Below are positions 9,036 to 15,879 of a stretch of DNA of 46,750 bases, piece after piece (the stretch's first letter is position 1; each line of letters opens with the position of its first letter). The notes below the pieces were generated by a model. That model did no database searches. It was not told where the DNA came from and saw only the letters and a program-made list of their open reading frames with translations. Both the position numbers and the translations under genes were made by a program. Origin of the DNA: Bacteroidales bacterium (GTDB lineage Bacteria; Bacteroidota; Bacteroidia; Bacteroidales; UBA932); NCBI GenBank assembly GCA_024402115.1, contig JAKSJQ010000013.1, forward strand, positions 1 to 46,750, written 5' to 3'.

Positions 9036-10274
9036 ATGGAAGAATTAGATATCATAACCCCTTCAGACTGGGTACCAGCCAACTCTATCATCAAGGTGAT
9101 CGGAGTCGGTGGCGGCGGATGCAATGCTGTCGCATACATGTATAACCAGAAGGTAGAAGGATGTACCTTCATCGTCTGCAATACCGACAGGCAGGTTCTC
9201 GACCAGAGTCCTGTTCCTGAGAAGATACAGCTCGGCGAGGGTCTCGGTGCAGGAACCGACCCTACCAAGGGCCGCAACTGTGCCCTCGAGGCTCAGCAGT
9301 ACATCAAGGAGAAGGTCGTGGACACCAACACCAAGATGCTCTTCATCACTGCCGGCATGGGCGGTGGAACAGGAACCGGGGCCTCCCCAGTCATCGCAAA
9401 GATGGCCAAGGACGCCGGCATACTCACCGTCGCAGTCGTCACACTTCCGTTCAAGGACGAGAAGAACGGCTCATACGGCAAGGCCATCGACGGTATCAGG
9501 GAGCTGGAATCTGTGGTTGACAGCCTCCTCGTGATCGACAATCAGAAAATACTCGAGACCTATCCGGACCTTCTGATCCATGAGGCCTTCCCTAAGACCG
9601 ACGAAGTGCTCGCCACTGCAGTTAAGTCCATCATCCAGATCATCGAGAAGAAGGGACACATCAACGTCGACTTCCAGGATGTGCAGAACATGATGCGCAA
9701 CAGCGGCTTCGCACTCATGGGAAGCGGCATAGGCAGCGGAGCTGACCGTCTCAAGGACGCAGTGGGCAACGCAATGTCCTGCCCTCTCCTGCTCGCATTC
9801 GACGCGAAGACTGCCCAGAACGCCCTCATCAACATCACCGTAGGACGCAACGAACACGGCATCAAGGCCGGCGATCTCGGAAAAATCAACGAAGAGGTCG
9901 AAAAATATCTCGGAAAGGCAAACACTTTCAAACGCGGAATAGTATATGATGATGACCCAGCCTTCGGAGACAAGGTACAGGTAACCATCATCGCGACAGG
10001 AATCAAGATGAGCCTTCTCGACGGATCCATCGATTTCAACGAGGGAAGCGTCATCTTCATCAACGAGGACTACACTTATGAGCCTTTCAAGGCCGGCGAG
10101 GAGATCGAGCTCTCAGACAGCCGCGTCGTGAAGGTCGGCGGACATAGGACCAACAACCGTCAGTTCTGGTTCAATGAGAAACCTGATCTCTGCGTGAATT
10201 CGAACGACGACCTTATCTCTCTCGAGAGGGAGACCGCGAGGGCCAGGGCAGAAAGAAAGACAATAAACGATTAA
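9036..10274 (+). CDS. ftsZ: Cell division protein FtsZ
   Basis: 412-aa tubulin-like GTPase forming the cytokinetic ring. The N-terminal GTP-binding loops read IGVGGGGCNAVAYM and CNTDRQ. The tubulin signature is GMGGGTGTGASPVIAK (~108-123), and the T7 synergy region NVDFQDVQNMM is at ~210-220. The polymerising core ends near residue ~330. The remaining C-terminus is short and charged, with NRQFWFNEKPDLCVNSNDD and a Glu/Arg-rich end. I cannot see the usual long disordered linker plus conserved terminal peptide. The gene follows ftsA by 20 nt and precedes gltX by 8 nt. Confidence 0.97.
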   Translation: MEELDIITPSDWVPANSIIKVIGVGGGGCNAVAYMYNQKVEGCTFIVCNTDRQVLDQSPVPEKIQLGEGLGAGTDPTKGRNCALEAQQYIKEKVVDTNTKMLFITAGMGGGTGTGASPVIAKMAKDAGILTVAVVTLPFKDEKNGSYGKAIDGIRELESVVDSLLVIDNQKILETYPDLLIHEAFPKTDEVLATAVKSIIQIIEKKGHINVDFQDVQNMMRNSGFALMGSGIGSGADRLKDAVGNAMSCPLLLAFDAKTAQNALINITVGRNEHGIKAGDLGKINEEVEKYLGKANTFKRGIVYDDDPAFGDKVQVTIIATGIKMSLLDGSIDFNEGSVIFINEDYTYEPFKAGEEIELSDSRVVKVGGHRTNNRQFWFNEKPDLCVNSNDDLISLERETARARAERKTIND

Positions 10275-10282
10275 GACGAAAT

Positions 10283-11839
10283 ATGGAAAGAAGAACAAGA
10301 GTGAGATTCGCTCCGTCACCTACAGGCCCTCTTCATATGGGCGGTGTCAGGACTGCGCTTTACAACTACCTTTTCGCTAAGCAGCGTGGGGGCGATTTCA
10401 TCATAAGGATAGAAGACACTGACTCAAACCGCTTCGTACCGGGTGCAGAGGCCTACATCATCGAGGCTCTCAACTGGTGTGGAATAATTCCTGACGAGGG
10501 TGTGGACGAGAACGGCAAGGTCGTGGAGACTGCTTCGGAGAAGCATCCTCACGGTCCTTATCGTCAGAGCCAGCGCCGCGGCATCTACAGAAAGTATGCT
10601 GACCAGCTCGTGGAGTCAGGCAATGCATATTATGCATTCGATACTGCTGAGGAGCTCAACGCAGCTCGCGCAGCATGTGAGGCCAAGGGTGAGACCTTCA
10701 TATACAACCAGACCACCCGCATGAATCTCCGCAACTCCCTCTCTATGCCTGAGAGCGAGTGGAAGCCTCTCCTGGAGAGCCGTACCGACTGGACCGTACG
10801 CTTCAAGATGCCGGAGAACACAGTGGTCGCCATGGACGACATGATCCGTGGCCATGTCGAGATCAACACCGACACTCTCGACGACAAGGTGCTCTGGAAG
10901 AGGGCTGACGAGCTTCCTACCTACCACCTCGCAAACATCGTGGACGACCATCTCATGGAGATCACAGAGGTTATTCGCGGTGAGGAGTGGCTTCCGTCGC
11001 TTCCTCTCCACTACCTCCTCTACCAGTCATTCGGATGGCAGGACACCATGCCTCGCTTCGCTCACCTTCCGCTCCTTCTCAAGCCTGTTGGAAACGGAAA
11101 GCTCAGCAAGCGTGACGGAGACAAGATGGGTTTCCCTGTATTCCCTCTCAACTGGCTCAACTCAGAGGGTGAGACCTACCACGGCTACCGTGAGGACGGT
11201 TACTTCCCTGAGGCATTCGTCAATCTCCTCGCTATGCTCGGCTGGAATCCTGGTACAGAGCAGGAGATATTCTCTATGCAGGAGCTCATCGACGCATTCT
11301 CTATCGACCATGTGAGCAAGTCAGGAGCGAAGTTCAACCCTGACAAGGCGAAGTGGTACAACAAGGAATACCTCCGCATGAAGAGCGACGAGCAGCTTAC
11401 CGACGCATTCATGCCTATCCTCGCATCAAAGGGCATCAACGAAGATTACTACAAGGTCAAGAAGATCGTCGCCCTTATCAAGGAGCGCGCAACCTTCGTG
11501 GCTGACTTCTGGGACATCGCTTCATACCTCTTCGTTGCTCCTGTCGAGTACGCGGAGAAGGACGTGAACAAGTTCTGGAAAGAGGAGAACTACACTCTCG
11601 CACTCGAGGCAGCTGACTTCATCCTCGCTTATGAGGGAGAGTTCACCAAGGAAGCCCTCGAGGGACCTCTTGAGGAATACATCCGCGGTAACGAATGGCC
11701 TATGGGCAAGGTGATGAACTGCCTGCGTCTCGCACTCGTGGGCGCAAGCTCAGGACTCGGTATCGCCGACATCGTGACCATCATCGGCAAGGAGGAATTC
11801 GCTCGCCGTATCGAAGCCATCAAGGCTAAGCTCTGCTAA
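10283..11839 (+). CDS. gltX: Glutamate--tRNA ligase (class I)
   Basis: 518-aa cytoplasmic aminoacyl-tRNA synthetase charging tRNA-Glu. The HIGH-type motif appears as PSPTGPLHMGG (~10-20) and the KMSKS-type motif as KLSKRDGDK (~273-281). Catalytic-domain blocks IRIEDTDSNR and YHLANIVDDHLM are present, and the last ~170 residues form the helical anticodon-binding domain. It sits 8 nt after ftsZ and is followed by a strong terminator, so it looks like the last gene of the dcw transcript. The sequence alone does not tell whether it is discriminating (Glu only) or also charges tRNA-Gln. Confidence 0.96.
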   Translation: MERRTRVRFAPSPTGPLHMGGVRTALYNYLFAKQRGGDFIIRIEDTDSNRFVPGAEAYIIEALNWCGIIPDEGVDENGKVVETASEKHPHGPYRQSQRRGIYRKYADQLVESGNAYYAFDTAEELNAARAACEAKGETFIYNQTTRMNLRNSLSMPESEWKPLLESRTDWTVRFKMPENTVVAMDDMIRGHVEINTDTLDDKVLWKRADELPTYHLANIVDDHLMEITEVIRGEEWLPSLPLHYLLYQSFGWQDTMPRFAHLPLLLKPVGNGKLSKRDGDKMGFPVFPLNWLNSEGETYHGYREDGYFPEAFVNLLAMLGWNPGTEQEIFSMQELIDAFSIDHVSKSGAKFNPDKAKWYNKEYLRMKSDEQLTDAFMPILASKGINEDYYKVKKIVALIKERATFVADFWDIASYLFVAPVEYAEKDVNKFWKEENYTLALEAADFILAYEGEFTKEALEGPLEEYIRGNEWPMGKVMNCLRLALVGASSGLGIADIVTIIGKEEFARRIEAIKAKLC

Positions 11840-11862
11840 TATTTAATTAATACTGTATAACG

Positions 11863-11901
11863 AAGACGCCCGGCTGATGAGCAATCATCTCCGGGCGTCT
11901 T
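11863..11901 (+). terminator. Hairpin terminator at the end of the dcw-gltX operon
   Basis: The arms AAGACGCCCGG (11863-11873) and CCGGGCGTCTT (11891-11901) pair perfectly. Inside them GATGA/TCATC forms a second helix capped by a GCAA (GNRA-type) tetraloop. It sits 24 nt after the gltX stop. No long T-run follows directly; the nearest is at 11930-11935. It lies between the convergent gltX and truB genes and can fold on either strand, so it may stop transcription from both sides. Confidence 0.75.
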
Positions 11902-11910
11902 GATATCTAG

Positions 11911-11935
11911 CGGCAAGCTTGCCGTGGCATTTTTT
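11911..11935 (+). terminator. Second short hairpin with T-run
   Basis: The perfect palindrome CGGCAAGCTTGCCG (11911-11924) is followed after a few bases by TTTTTT (11930-11935). It could act as a back-up + strand terminator behind the larger hairpin upstream. The stem is only 5 bp around an AGCT loop, so it is a weaker candidate. Confidence 0.45.
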
Positions 11936-11948
11936 GCAATAGGTCAGG

Positions 11949-12893
11949 CTACCTGGCAAGCAGCTCGAGAGCCTGGTCTACAGTCAGCGACTTCTCCACG
12001 CAGAATACGCCGGAACGGCTGCGCTGAAGGGAGTTGAGGAAAGCTCCTGATCCAAGAGTCTCGCCTAGGTCGCGGGCAAATGCGCGCACATAAGTTCCCT
12101 TCGTGCAAGCCAAGTGAATCGAAGCGTGAGGAAGACTGAGGTCGTCCTCCGCGACATTGATTCGGGACGAGGCCTTCGACACGGCTTCTCCTGAGGCTGA
12201 GGTCTCATGCGACATCTCACTCTGCGAGCCCCCTCCCAGAGGGCCCCTCCCTCTTATGATGCCGAGGGTGGCACAGTCGCCGGAGACCTCAGCCTCGGAA
12301 GAAGCAACTGCGGAGAGACTCTTCTCAAATGTGAGCAACTCACACTCGGAGATGGTGATGCGGCTGGCGCGGAGGACGTCGTCCGGGATAGGCTCGCCAG
12401 CCTTGAAGGCCTTGCGGGCTATCTCATAGGCCCTGACACCGTCGACGGACTTAGCACTGAAAAGAGGAGCCACCTGATCCTGCTCGCCTATGAAGCCGAC
12501 GAGAGCATCACGTACTGAAGCCTCGTCGATGTGCTCGTATGGATAGCGCTGATCTATGTCCTTCTCGAGATCGTAGGACGGAGTGGTGGCACCGAAGGTC
12601 ACTCCTGCCACATAAGCCTTGTCATGGCGCTGGAGGTCATCGGCAAGCTTGGTGGCGTTGCCGATGCAGACGAGCAGCACGCCCGTCGCGAGTGGATCGA
12701 GCGTTCCGGCATGACCCACCTTAAGATTCTTCTTGCCGAAATGACGGATGGCCGCGAACTTCACCTTGCGAATGACGTCGGCGGAAGTCCATCGATATGG
12801 CTTGTCGATGGGAATGATGATGCCGCCGGGGTAATCATCGATTGACCTCGACAGCAACTCTGTATTTACGTCCGGAACGAAAGGCTCAGCCAT
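11949..12893 (-). CDS. truB: tRNA pseudouridine(55) synthase TruB with an in-frame internal insertion
   Basis: 314-aa enzyme forming pseudouridine-55 in the tRNA T-arm. The catalytic block GHAGTLDPLATGVLLV is at 60-75, with Asp66 as nucleophile. KPYRWTSADV near the N-terminus, SAKSVDGVRAYE (~147-158) and CTKGTYVRAFARDLGE (263-278) are standard TruB blocks. Bacteroidota TruB proteins are usually ~230-250 aa without a PUA domain. The extra length here is not a PUA domain but a Ser/Glu/Gly-rich insertion at about residues 191-250, between ISECELLTFE and the strand before CTKGTY. The inserted DNA is a large imperfect palindrome (listed separately). The start lies 8 nt after the rpiB stop, so the two form an operon. 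Confidence 0.93.
   Translation of the reverse strand: MAEPFVPDVNTELLSRSIDDYPGGIIIPIDKPYRWTSADVIRKVKFAAIRHFGKKNLKVGHAGTLDPLATGVLLVCIGNATKLADDLQRHDKAYVAGVTFGATTPSYDLEKDIDQRYPYEHIDEASVRDALVGFIGEQDQVAPLFSAKSVDGVRAYEIARKAFKAGEPIPDDVLRASRITISECELLTFEKSLSAVASSEAEVSGDCATLGIIRGRGPLGGGSQSEMSHETSASGEAVSKASSRINVAEDDLSLPHASIHLACTKGTYVRAFARDLGETLGSGAFLNSLQRSRSGVFCVEKSLTVDQALELLAR
12184..12305. repeat. Palindromic element inside truB (30-bp inverted repeat plus inner hairpin)
   Basis: Arms at 12184-12213 and 12276-12305 are inverted copies matching at 26 of 30 positions, with a perfect core of 14 bp (GAGGCTGAGGTCTC at 12193-12206; complement at 12283-12296). Between them lies a GC-rich inner hairpin, AGAGGG (12238-12243) with CCCTCT (12249-12254). 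The element is read through in frame as truB residues ~197-237 and falls in the non-family part of the protein. Its shape resembles palindromic repeats known to sit in frame inside Rickettsia genes, but no sequence relation to those is claimed. Confidence 0.75.
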
Positions 12894-12901
12894 GTACTGA
12901 G

Positions 12902-13333
12902 CTACTTTACTGGAATCTTGTCGATTCTACGCTGATGGCGACCACCTGCGAACTCGGTGTTCATCCAGGTGTCCACGATCTTGAGCGCAGTCTCGAGAGA
13001 GACGAAACGTGCCGGCATCACGAGGACGTTGGCATCGTTATGCTCCTTCACGAGAGCACCTACCTCCTCGCACCATGCAAGACCTGCACGGATACCCTGG
13101 TGGTGGTTAAGAGTCATTCCGATACCGTTGCCGGTTCCGCAGAGGGCGATACCCCTTTCCACCTCACCGTTCTCGACTGCGTTTGCGAGTGGATGTGCAA
13201 CATCTGCATAGTCCATGCTCTCGGTGCTGTCGGTACCGAAGTTGACCATTTCATGACCCTGGGCAGTGAGATGCTTGATGATCTCTGCCTTGTATTCAAC
13301 GCCTGCGTGATCGCAGCAAATTCCAAGTTTCAT
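12902..13333 (-). CDS. rpiB: Ribose-5-phosphate isomerase B
   Basis: 143-aa cytoplasmic enzyme interconverting ribose 5-phosphate and ribulose 5-phosphate in the pentose phosphate pathway. It shows the RpiB/LacAB signatures GICCDHAG (start), NFGTDS (~31-36), CGTGNGIGMTLNH with the catalytic Cys (~65), and HNDANVLVMPARF. The start was placed at the ATG complementary to 13331-13333 (MKLGICCDHAG); the frame is open further upstream, but those residues match nothing and would cross the promoter box. A TATATTTG box on the same strand lies ~33 nt upstream. It is followed by truB after 8 nt. Confidence 0.93.
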   Translation of the reverse strand: MKLGICCDHAGVEYKAEIIKHLTAQGHEMVNFGTDSTESMDYADVAHPLANAVENGEVERGIALCGTGNGIGMTLNHHQGIRAGLAWCEEVGALVKEHNDANVLVMPARFVSLETALKIVDTWMNTEFAGGRHQRRIDKIPVK

Positions 13334-13365
13334 ATCTTTAGAACACCGTTTATTGGTTATTGACA

Positions 13366-13373
13366 CAAATATA
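13366..13373 (-). promoter_or_regulatory. -7 promoter box (TATATTTG) for rpiB-truB
   Basis: The minus strand reads TATATTTG here, matching the Bacteroidota TAnnTTTG -7 element, 32 nt upstream of the rpiB ATG. No good TTG is found 19-21 nt further upstream, so the -33 element is weak. Confidence 0.6.
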
Positions 13374-13404
13374 GCACGAAAAACGCTATTTTTACAGAAG
13401 AATG

Positions 13405-13433
13405 TTGTAACAAGAACGCTCTTTCTCCGTCTA
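13405..13433 (+). promoter_or_regulatory. Candidate ECF-type promoter for the DUF4252/sigma operon
   Basis: TTGTAAC (13405-13411) is followed, 16 nt after the AAC, by CGTCTA (13428-13433), 30 nt before the lipoprotein ATG at 13464. An AAC-containing -35 and a CGTC-type -10 at 16-17 nt is the general layout of many ECF sigma promoters. No housekeeping TAnnTTTG box is seen on this strand in the gap. This suggests autoregulation by the sigma factor encoded in the operon; it is inferred from one site only. Confidence 0.4.
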
Positions 13434-13463
13434 TATGGCAGAAACACCAAAAATCAGAAAGAA

Positions 13464-13949
13464 ATGAGAACACGTACATTCATCACAACGACACTCTGCA
13501 TCATCCTTCTCACAGGATGTATCGGCAACAATACCACCGCAGCAAGAAGCAAGAAAGCATCTATCGTCCAGACCTTGTCACAATTCAAGGGCATCGATGA
13601 CGTCGAGTATCTGGACATCAGCGGACCTCTCCTTGGCATAGGCAAACTTTTTGCGAAAGATGCCCTGGACGGCGTTCCAATGAACAAGATCAAGAGCATA
13701 AACATCCTCGAGGCAGAAGGGGCAGCCGACAACGTGAGGGAAGAAATCATCGAGAAAGTCGGCAAGGCTCTCACCGGATATGAGATTCTCATGTCGGCAA
13801 AGGACGACGGAGACGACGTCACGATCTATGCTGACATGGACGATGACATAATCAACGAACTGATATTATTTGTAAAGAACGAGGCTACGGTAATCGCACT
13901 CAGCGGAAAGCTGTCGCTGAAGGACGTAAGCAAGCTGATCAACGACTAG
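13464..13949 (+). CDS. DUF4252-type lipoprotein
   Basis: 161 aa with a lipoprotein signal peptide ending in lipobox LLTGC (Cys19). The mature part has the DUF4252 pattern: FKGIDDVEYLDIS near the start, a middle KINILEAEGAADN stretch, and an end with EATVIALSGKLSLKDVSKLIND, closely matching the end of the second DUF4252 protein at 14835 (FIAISGKL..DDIAKLLDD). No enzymatic function is known to me for DUF4252. Lack of the sorting-signal Asp at +2 cannot be interpreted in Bacteroidota. The start at 13464 is the ATG just before the signal peptide; the upstream open frame runs through the promoter region. The sigma gene begins 3 nt after the stop. Confidence 0.8.
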   Translation: MRTRTFITTTLCIILLTGCIGNNTTAARSKKASIVQTLSQFKGIDDVEYLDISGPLLGIGKLFAKDALDGVPMNKIKSINILEAEGAADNVREEIIEKVGKALTGYEILMSAKDDGDDVTIYADMDDDIINELILFVKNEATVIALSGKLSLKDVSKLIND

Positions 13950-13952
13950 AAG

Positions 13953-14441
13953 ATGACGAGGGAAGAATTCGACAGGACATGGCTGCCGCTGGCGCCTGGA
14001 TTCTATAAGGTGGCCTACTACCTTCTGGAATCCGAGGCCGAGGCAAAGGATGCCGTCCAAGAAATCTTCGTCAAGCTCTGGACCACTCGCGAGCAGATAG
14101 AGCACGTCCTCAACCCCAAGGCCTACGGCACGATGATGGTTCGCAACATCTGCATAGACGTCATACGCAAGGCTGAGAAGACACAGCATGAAAGCATACC
14201 GGAAAACCTGACGGCACCGCCACCAGACTCCAGACGCGAATCTCAGGAAAGGCTGAAAGCCACCGAGGAAGCGATGAAGGATCTTCCGGAACTGCAGCAG
14301 AAGATACTCAGGATGCGAGTCTGGAGAAAGATGGAATTCGACGAGATAGCGGACGAGCTCGGATTGAGTCAGGTAAACGTAAGGGTCCAGTTGAGCCGGG
14401 CCAGGAAGAGGCTCAAGGAACAGTTAGAAAAGGATAATTGA
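13953..14441 (+). CDS. ECF-family RNA polymerase sigma factor
   Basis: 162 aa, the typical ECF length. Region 2 (~10-75) contains the core-binding and -10 parts (AKDAVQEIFVKLW at 31-43; NPKAYGTMMVRNICIDVIRK). A linker rich in Pro/Ser follows, then region 4 (~100-155) with LPELQQKILRMRVW and the helix-turn-helix FDEIADELGLSQVNVRVQLSRARKR split over 129-153. It directs RNA polymerase to a small regulon, and would be held inactive by a partner anti-sigma. It sits between a DUF4252 lipoprotein (3 nt upstream) and a one-TM protein overlapping by one base, the usual place for an anti-sigma. Confidence 0.93.
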   Translation: MTREEFDRTWLPLAPGFYKVAYYLLESEAEAKDAVQEIFVKLWTTREQIEHVLNPKAYGTMMVRNICIDVIRKAEKTQHESIPENLTAPPPDSRRESQERLKATEEAMKDLPELQQKILRMRVWRKMEFDEIADELGLSQVNVRVQLSRARKRLKEQLEKDN

Positions 14442-14830
14442 TGAAAAGGATAGAAGACATTGAGAACATGGAGCTCGACGAGCTCATCGCGGAGGCCGAG
14501 AAGATCGACGTCCAGGTTCCATCGGACCTTGAGTCAGGTATCCGCTCGAAGATAGTAAGACAACACAGGATCCGCATGGATCGCATACGCTACGGAGTGG
14601 CCGCTGCGATCACGGCTCTATTCGGCTGCTCGCTCCTTCTGAGCATCACGCTCTCCAGCCGTGACCAGGCACTGGAAGACACTTTTGACGACCCGGAGCT
14701 CGCATATGCGGAAGTCCAGAAGGCATTCGGAAAGATTTCGGATGCGCTCAACGCAGGAGCCAGGGAAGCCAGCCTCGGAGAGGCAAGATTCGCACAGACT
14801 ACAAGACATATAAACGATCTAATGAACTAG
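14441..14830 (+). CDS. Putative membrane anti-sigma protein (one TM, no zinc motif)
   Basis: 129 aa. There is a charged cytoplasmic N-terminus of ~50 residues with an acidic helix (IENMELDELIAEAEKID), one TM segment (~51-71), then a ~58-residue periplasmic tail including DDPELAYAEVQKAFGKIS. The ATG at 14441 is the last base of the sigma stop (TGATG). A TTG one codon earlier is possible but unneeded. It lacks the HxxxCxxC zinc motif of ZAS anti-sigmas, and no FecR domain is seen. The anti-sigma role is inferred only from topology and coupling to the sigma gene. Confidence 0.65.
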   Translation: MKRIEDIENMELDELIAEAEKIDVQVPSDLESGIRSKIVRQHRIRMDRIRYGVAAAITALFGCSLLLSITLSSRDQALEDTFDDPELAYAEVQKAFGKISDALNAGAREASLGEARFAQTTRHINDLMN

Positions 14831-14834
14831 AAAT

Positions 14835-15308
14835 ATGAAGAAGTTAATCACCATAGCAGTGCTCGCACTCGTTTCGATTGCGACTTTCGCACAGACCAGC
14901 AGAGAAATCTACGACAAGTATTCGGACATGGAGGGAGCAAGCGCCGTGTACATCTCCCCTCTCATGTTCAAGATGATGAAGGCACTTCCTGACATGAACG
15001 TCGGAAACGGCAAGGACGTCAACATCACCAGCATGATCTCGACTCTCGACGGAATGTTCATCCTCGAGGTCGGCGGCAATGCGGCGAAGAACCTCAACAG
15101 CGATGCTGAGAAGCTCGTGAAGGCAGGTAAGTTCGGCCTGATGATGGAGGCAAAGGACAACGGAGAGAACACCAGGATTTACAGCGTCGAGAAGGGCGAA
15201 TACATCACGGATCTAGTGCTTCTGACCAGCGGCAGCACCGAAACCACCTTCATCGCGATCTCCGGAAAGCTCAGAAGTGACGATATCGCCAAATTGTTGG
15301 ACGATTAG
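14835..15308 (+). CDS. Exported DUF4252 protein
   Basis: 157 aa with a Sec signal peptide (MKKLITIAVLALVSIATFA, cleavage likely after TFA or FAQ) and no lipobox Cys, so probably periplasmic. The body has the DUF4252 pattern (YDKYSDMEGASAVYISP, then NLNSDAEKLVKAGKFGLMM split by Lys, ending FIAISGKLRSDDIAKLLDD). It is a paralogue of the lipoprotein at 13464, so the operon encodes one lipid-anchored and one soluble family member around the sigma and its putative anti-sigma. Function is unknown. It starts 4 nt after the preceding stop and is followed by the rpsO promoter rather than a clear terminator. Confidence 0.8.
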   Translation: MKKLITIAVLALVSIATFAQTSREIYDKYSDMEGASAVYISPLMFKMMKALPDMNVGNGKDVNITSMISTLDGMFILEVGGNAAKNLNSDAEKLVKAGKFGLMMEAKDNGENTRIYSVEKGEYITDLVLLTSGSTETTFIAISGKLRSDDIAKLLDD

Positions 15309-15321
15309 CTTACGGAAGTTA

Positions 15322-15352
15322 TTGTAAGTTCGGAAAATAAGCCCTATATTTG
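15322..15352 (+). promoter_or_regulatory. rpsO promoter, TTG-N20-TATATTTG
   Basis: TTG at 15322-15324 and TATATTTG at 15345-15352 are separated by 20 nt, a close match to the Bacteroidota primary-sigma consensus. A GC-rich stretch (CGCCCG) follows the -7 box, predicting a start near 15357-15360 and a leader of about 50 nt. Confidence 0.8.
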
Positions 15353-15363
15353 CGCCCGCTGAA

Positions 15364-15395
15364 GTCCACGGTGGACAAGGCATTAACAAATTAAT
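15364..15395 (+). promoter_or_regulatory. Structured rpsO leader
   Basis: Within the predicted 5' UTR, GTCCACGGTGGAC (15364-15376) is a perfect dyad. ATTAA (15382-15386) can pair with TTAAT (15391-15395) just before CTTTTTG. S15 represses its own translation through leader RNA in several bacteria, so this may be a binding site; no homology to a known S15 leader was recognised. Confidence 0.35.
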
Positions 15396-15406
15396 CTTTT
15401 TGCACG

Positions 15407-15682
15407 ATGGCTGAATACCTTATGCCAGAGAAGAAGCAGGAGATTTTTGCGAAGTACGGAAAGTCTAATACAGACACCGGTTCTGCAGAGAGTCAGGTTG
15501 CTTTATTTTCCTACCGTATCGCTCACCTTACCGAGCATGTGAAGAAGAACAAGAAGGACGTGGTTACCCGTCGTTCACTTCTCCGCCTCGTAGGTAAGAG
15601 ACGCAGCCTTCTTGATTACCTCAAGAAGACTGATATCGAGAGATACAGAAATATCGTGAAGGAGCTCGGTCTCCGTCGATAA
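15407..15682 (+). CDS. rpsO: 30S ribosomal protein S15
   Basis: 91 aa, the usual length, beginning [14 protein letters not shown]. Family signatures are [17 protein letters not shown], then [11 protein letters not shown] and [16 protein letters not shown], the helix that contacts 16S rRNA helices 20-22. S15 is a primary-binding protein of the small-subunit central domain. It has its own promoter and a terminator downstream. pnp follows ~200 nt later, the rpsO-pnp order seen in many bacteria. Confidence 0.97.
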   Translation: MAEYLMPEKKQEIFAKYGKSNTDTGSAESQVALFSYRIAHLTEHVKKNKKDVVTRRSLLRLVGKRRSLLDYLKKTDIERYRNIVKELGLRR

Positions 15683-15705
15683 TCCACATAGTAGGAGAAA
15701 CTCTG

Positions 15706-15743
15706 AAAGGGGACCATTCCATAAGATGGGAGTCCCCTTTTTT
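15706..15743 (+). terminator. rpsO terminator
   Basis: AAAGGGGAC (15706-15714) pairs with GTCCCCTTT (15732-15740), and an inner CCAT/ATGG helix extends the stem. A T-run (15738-15743) ends it. It lies 23 nt after the rpsO stop, so pnp is probably transcribed partly by read-through or from its own promoter in 15744-15840. Confidence 0.85.
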
Positions 15744-15839
15744 CGGAAGATTACGTCTGAGGTCGTCAACAAACTCTCAACCTGCGGCGACTGAGGGCAA
15801 AAATATATAATCGGACAAACAAAGACGAGACAATACTAA

Positions 15840-15868
15840 TCAACTCCCAATAGGGGGAGGCAGGTTGA
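15840..15868 (+). promoter_or_regulatory. Hairpin in the pnp leader
   Basis: TCAAC (15840-15844) pairs with GTTGA (15864-15868), and CTCCC (15844-15848) with GGGAG (15855-15859), forming an interrupted hairpin that ends 11 nt before the pnp ATG. Leader hairpins control pnp by RNase processing and autoregulation in enterobacteria, so a similar role is possible here. The rest of the gap 15744-15839 shows no clear promoter box. Confidence 0.35.
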
Positions 15869-15879
15869 AAAGACAATAA

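Noticed and set aside
13334..13450. N-terminal extension of rpiB
   Set aside because: The extra residues match no RpiB and would be encoded across the promoter box at 13366-13373.
11840..13463. Possible tRNA, riboswitch or small RNA in short intergenic gaps
   Set aside because: The gaps were read on both strands and only hairpins and promoter boxes were found; no cloverleaf or conserved riboswitch core seen, here or in other gaps.
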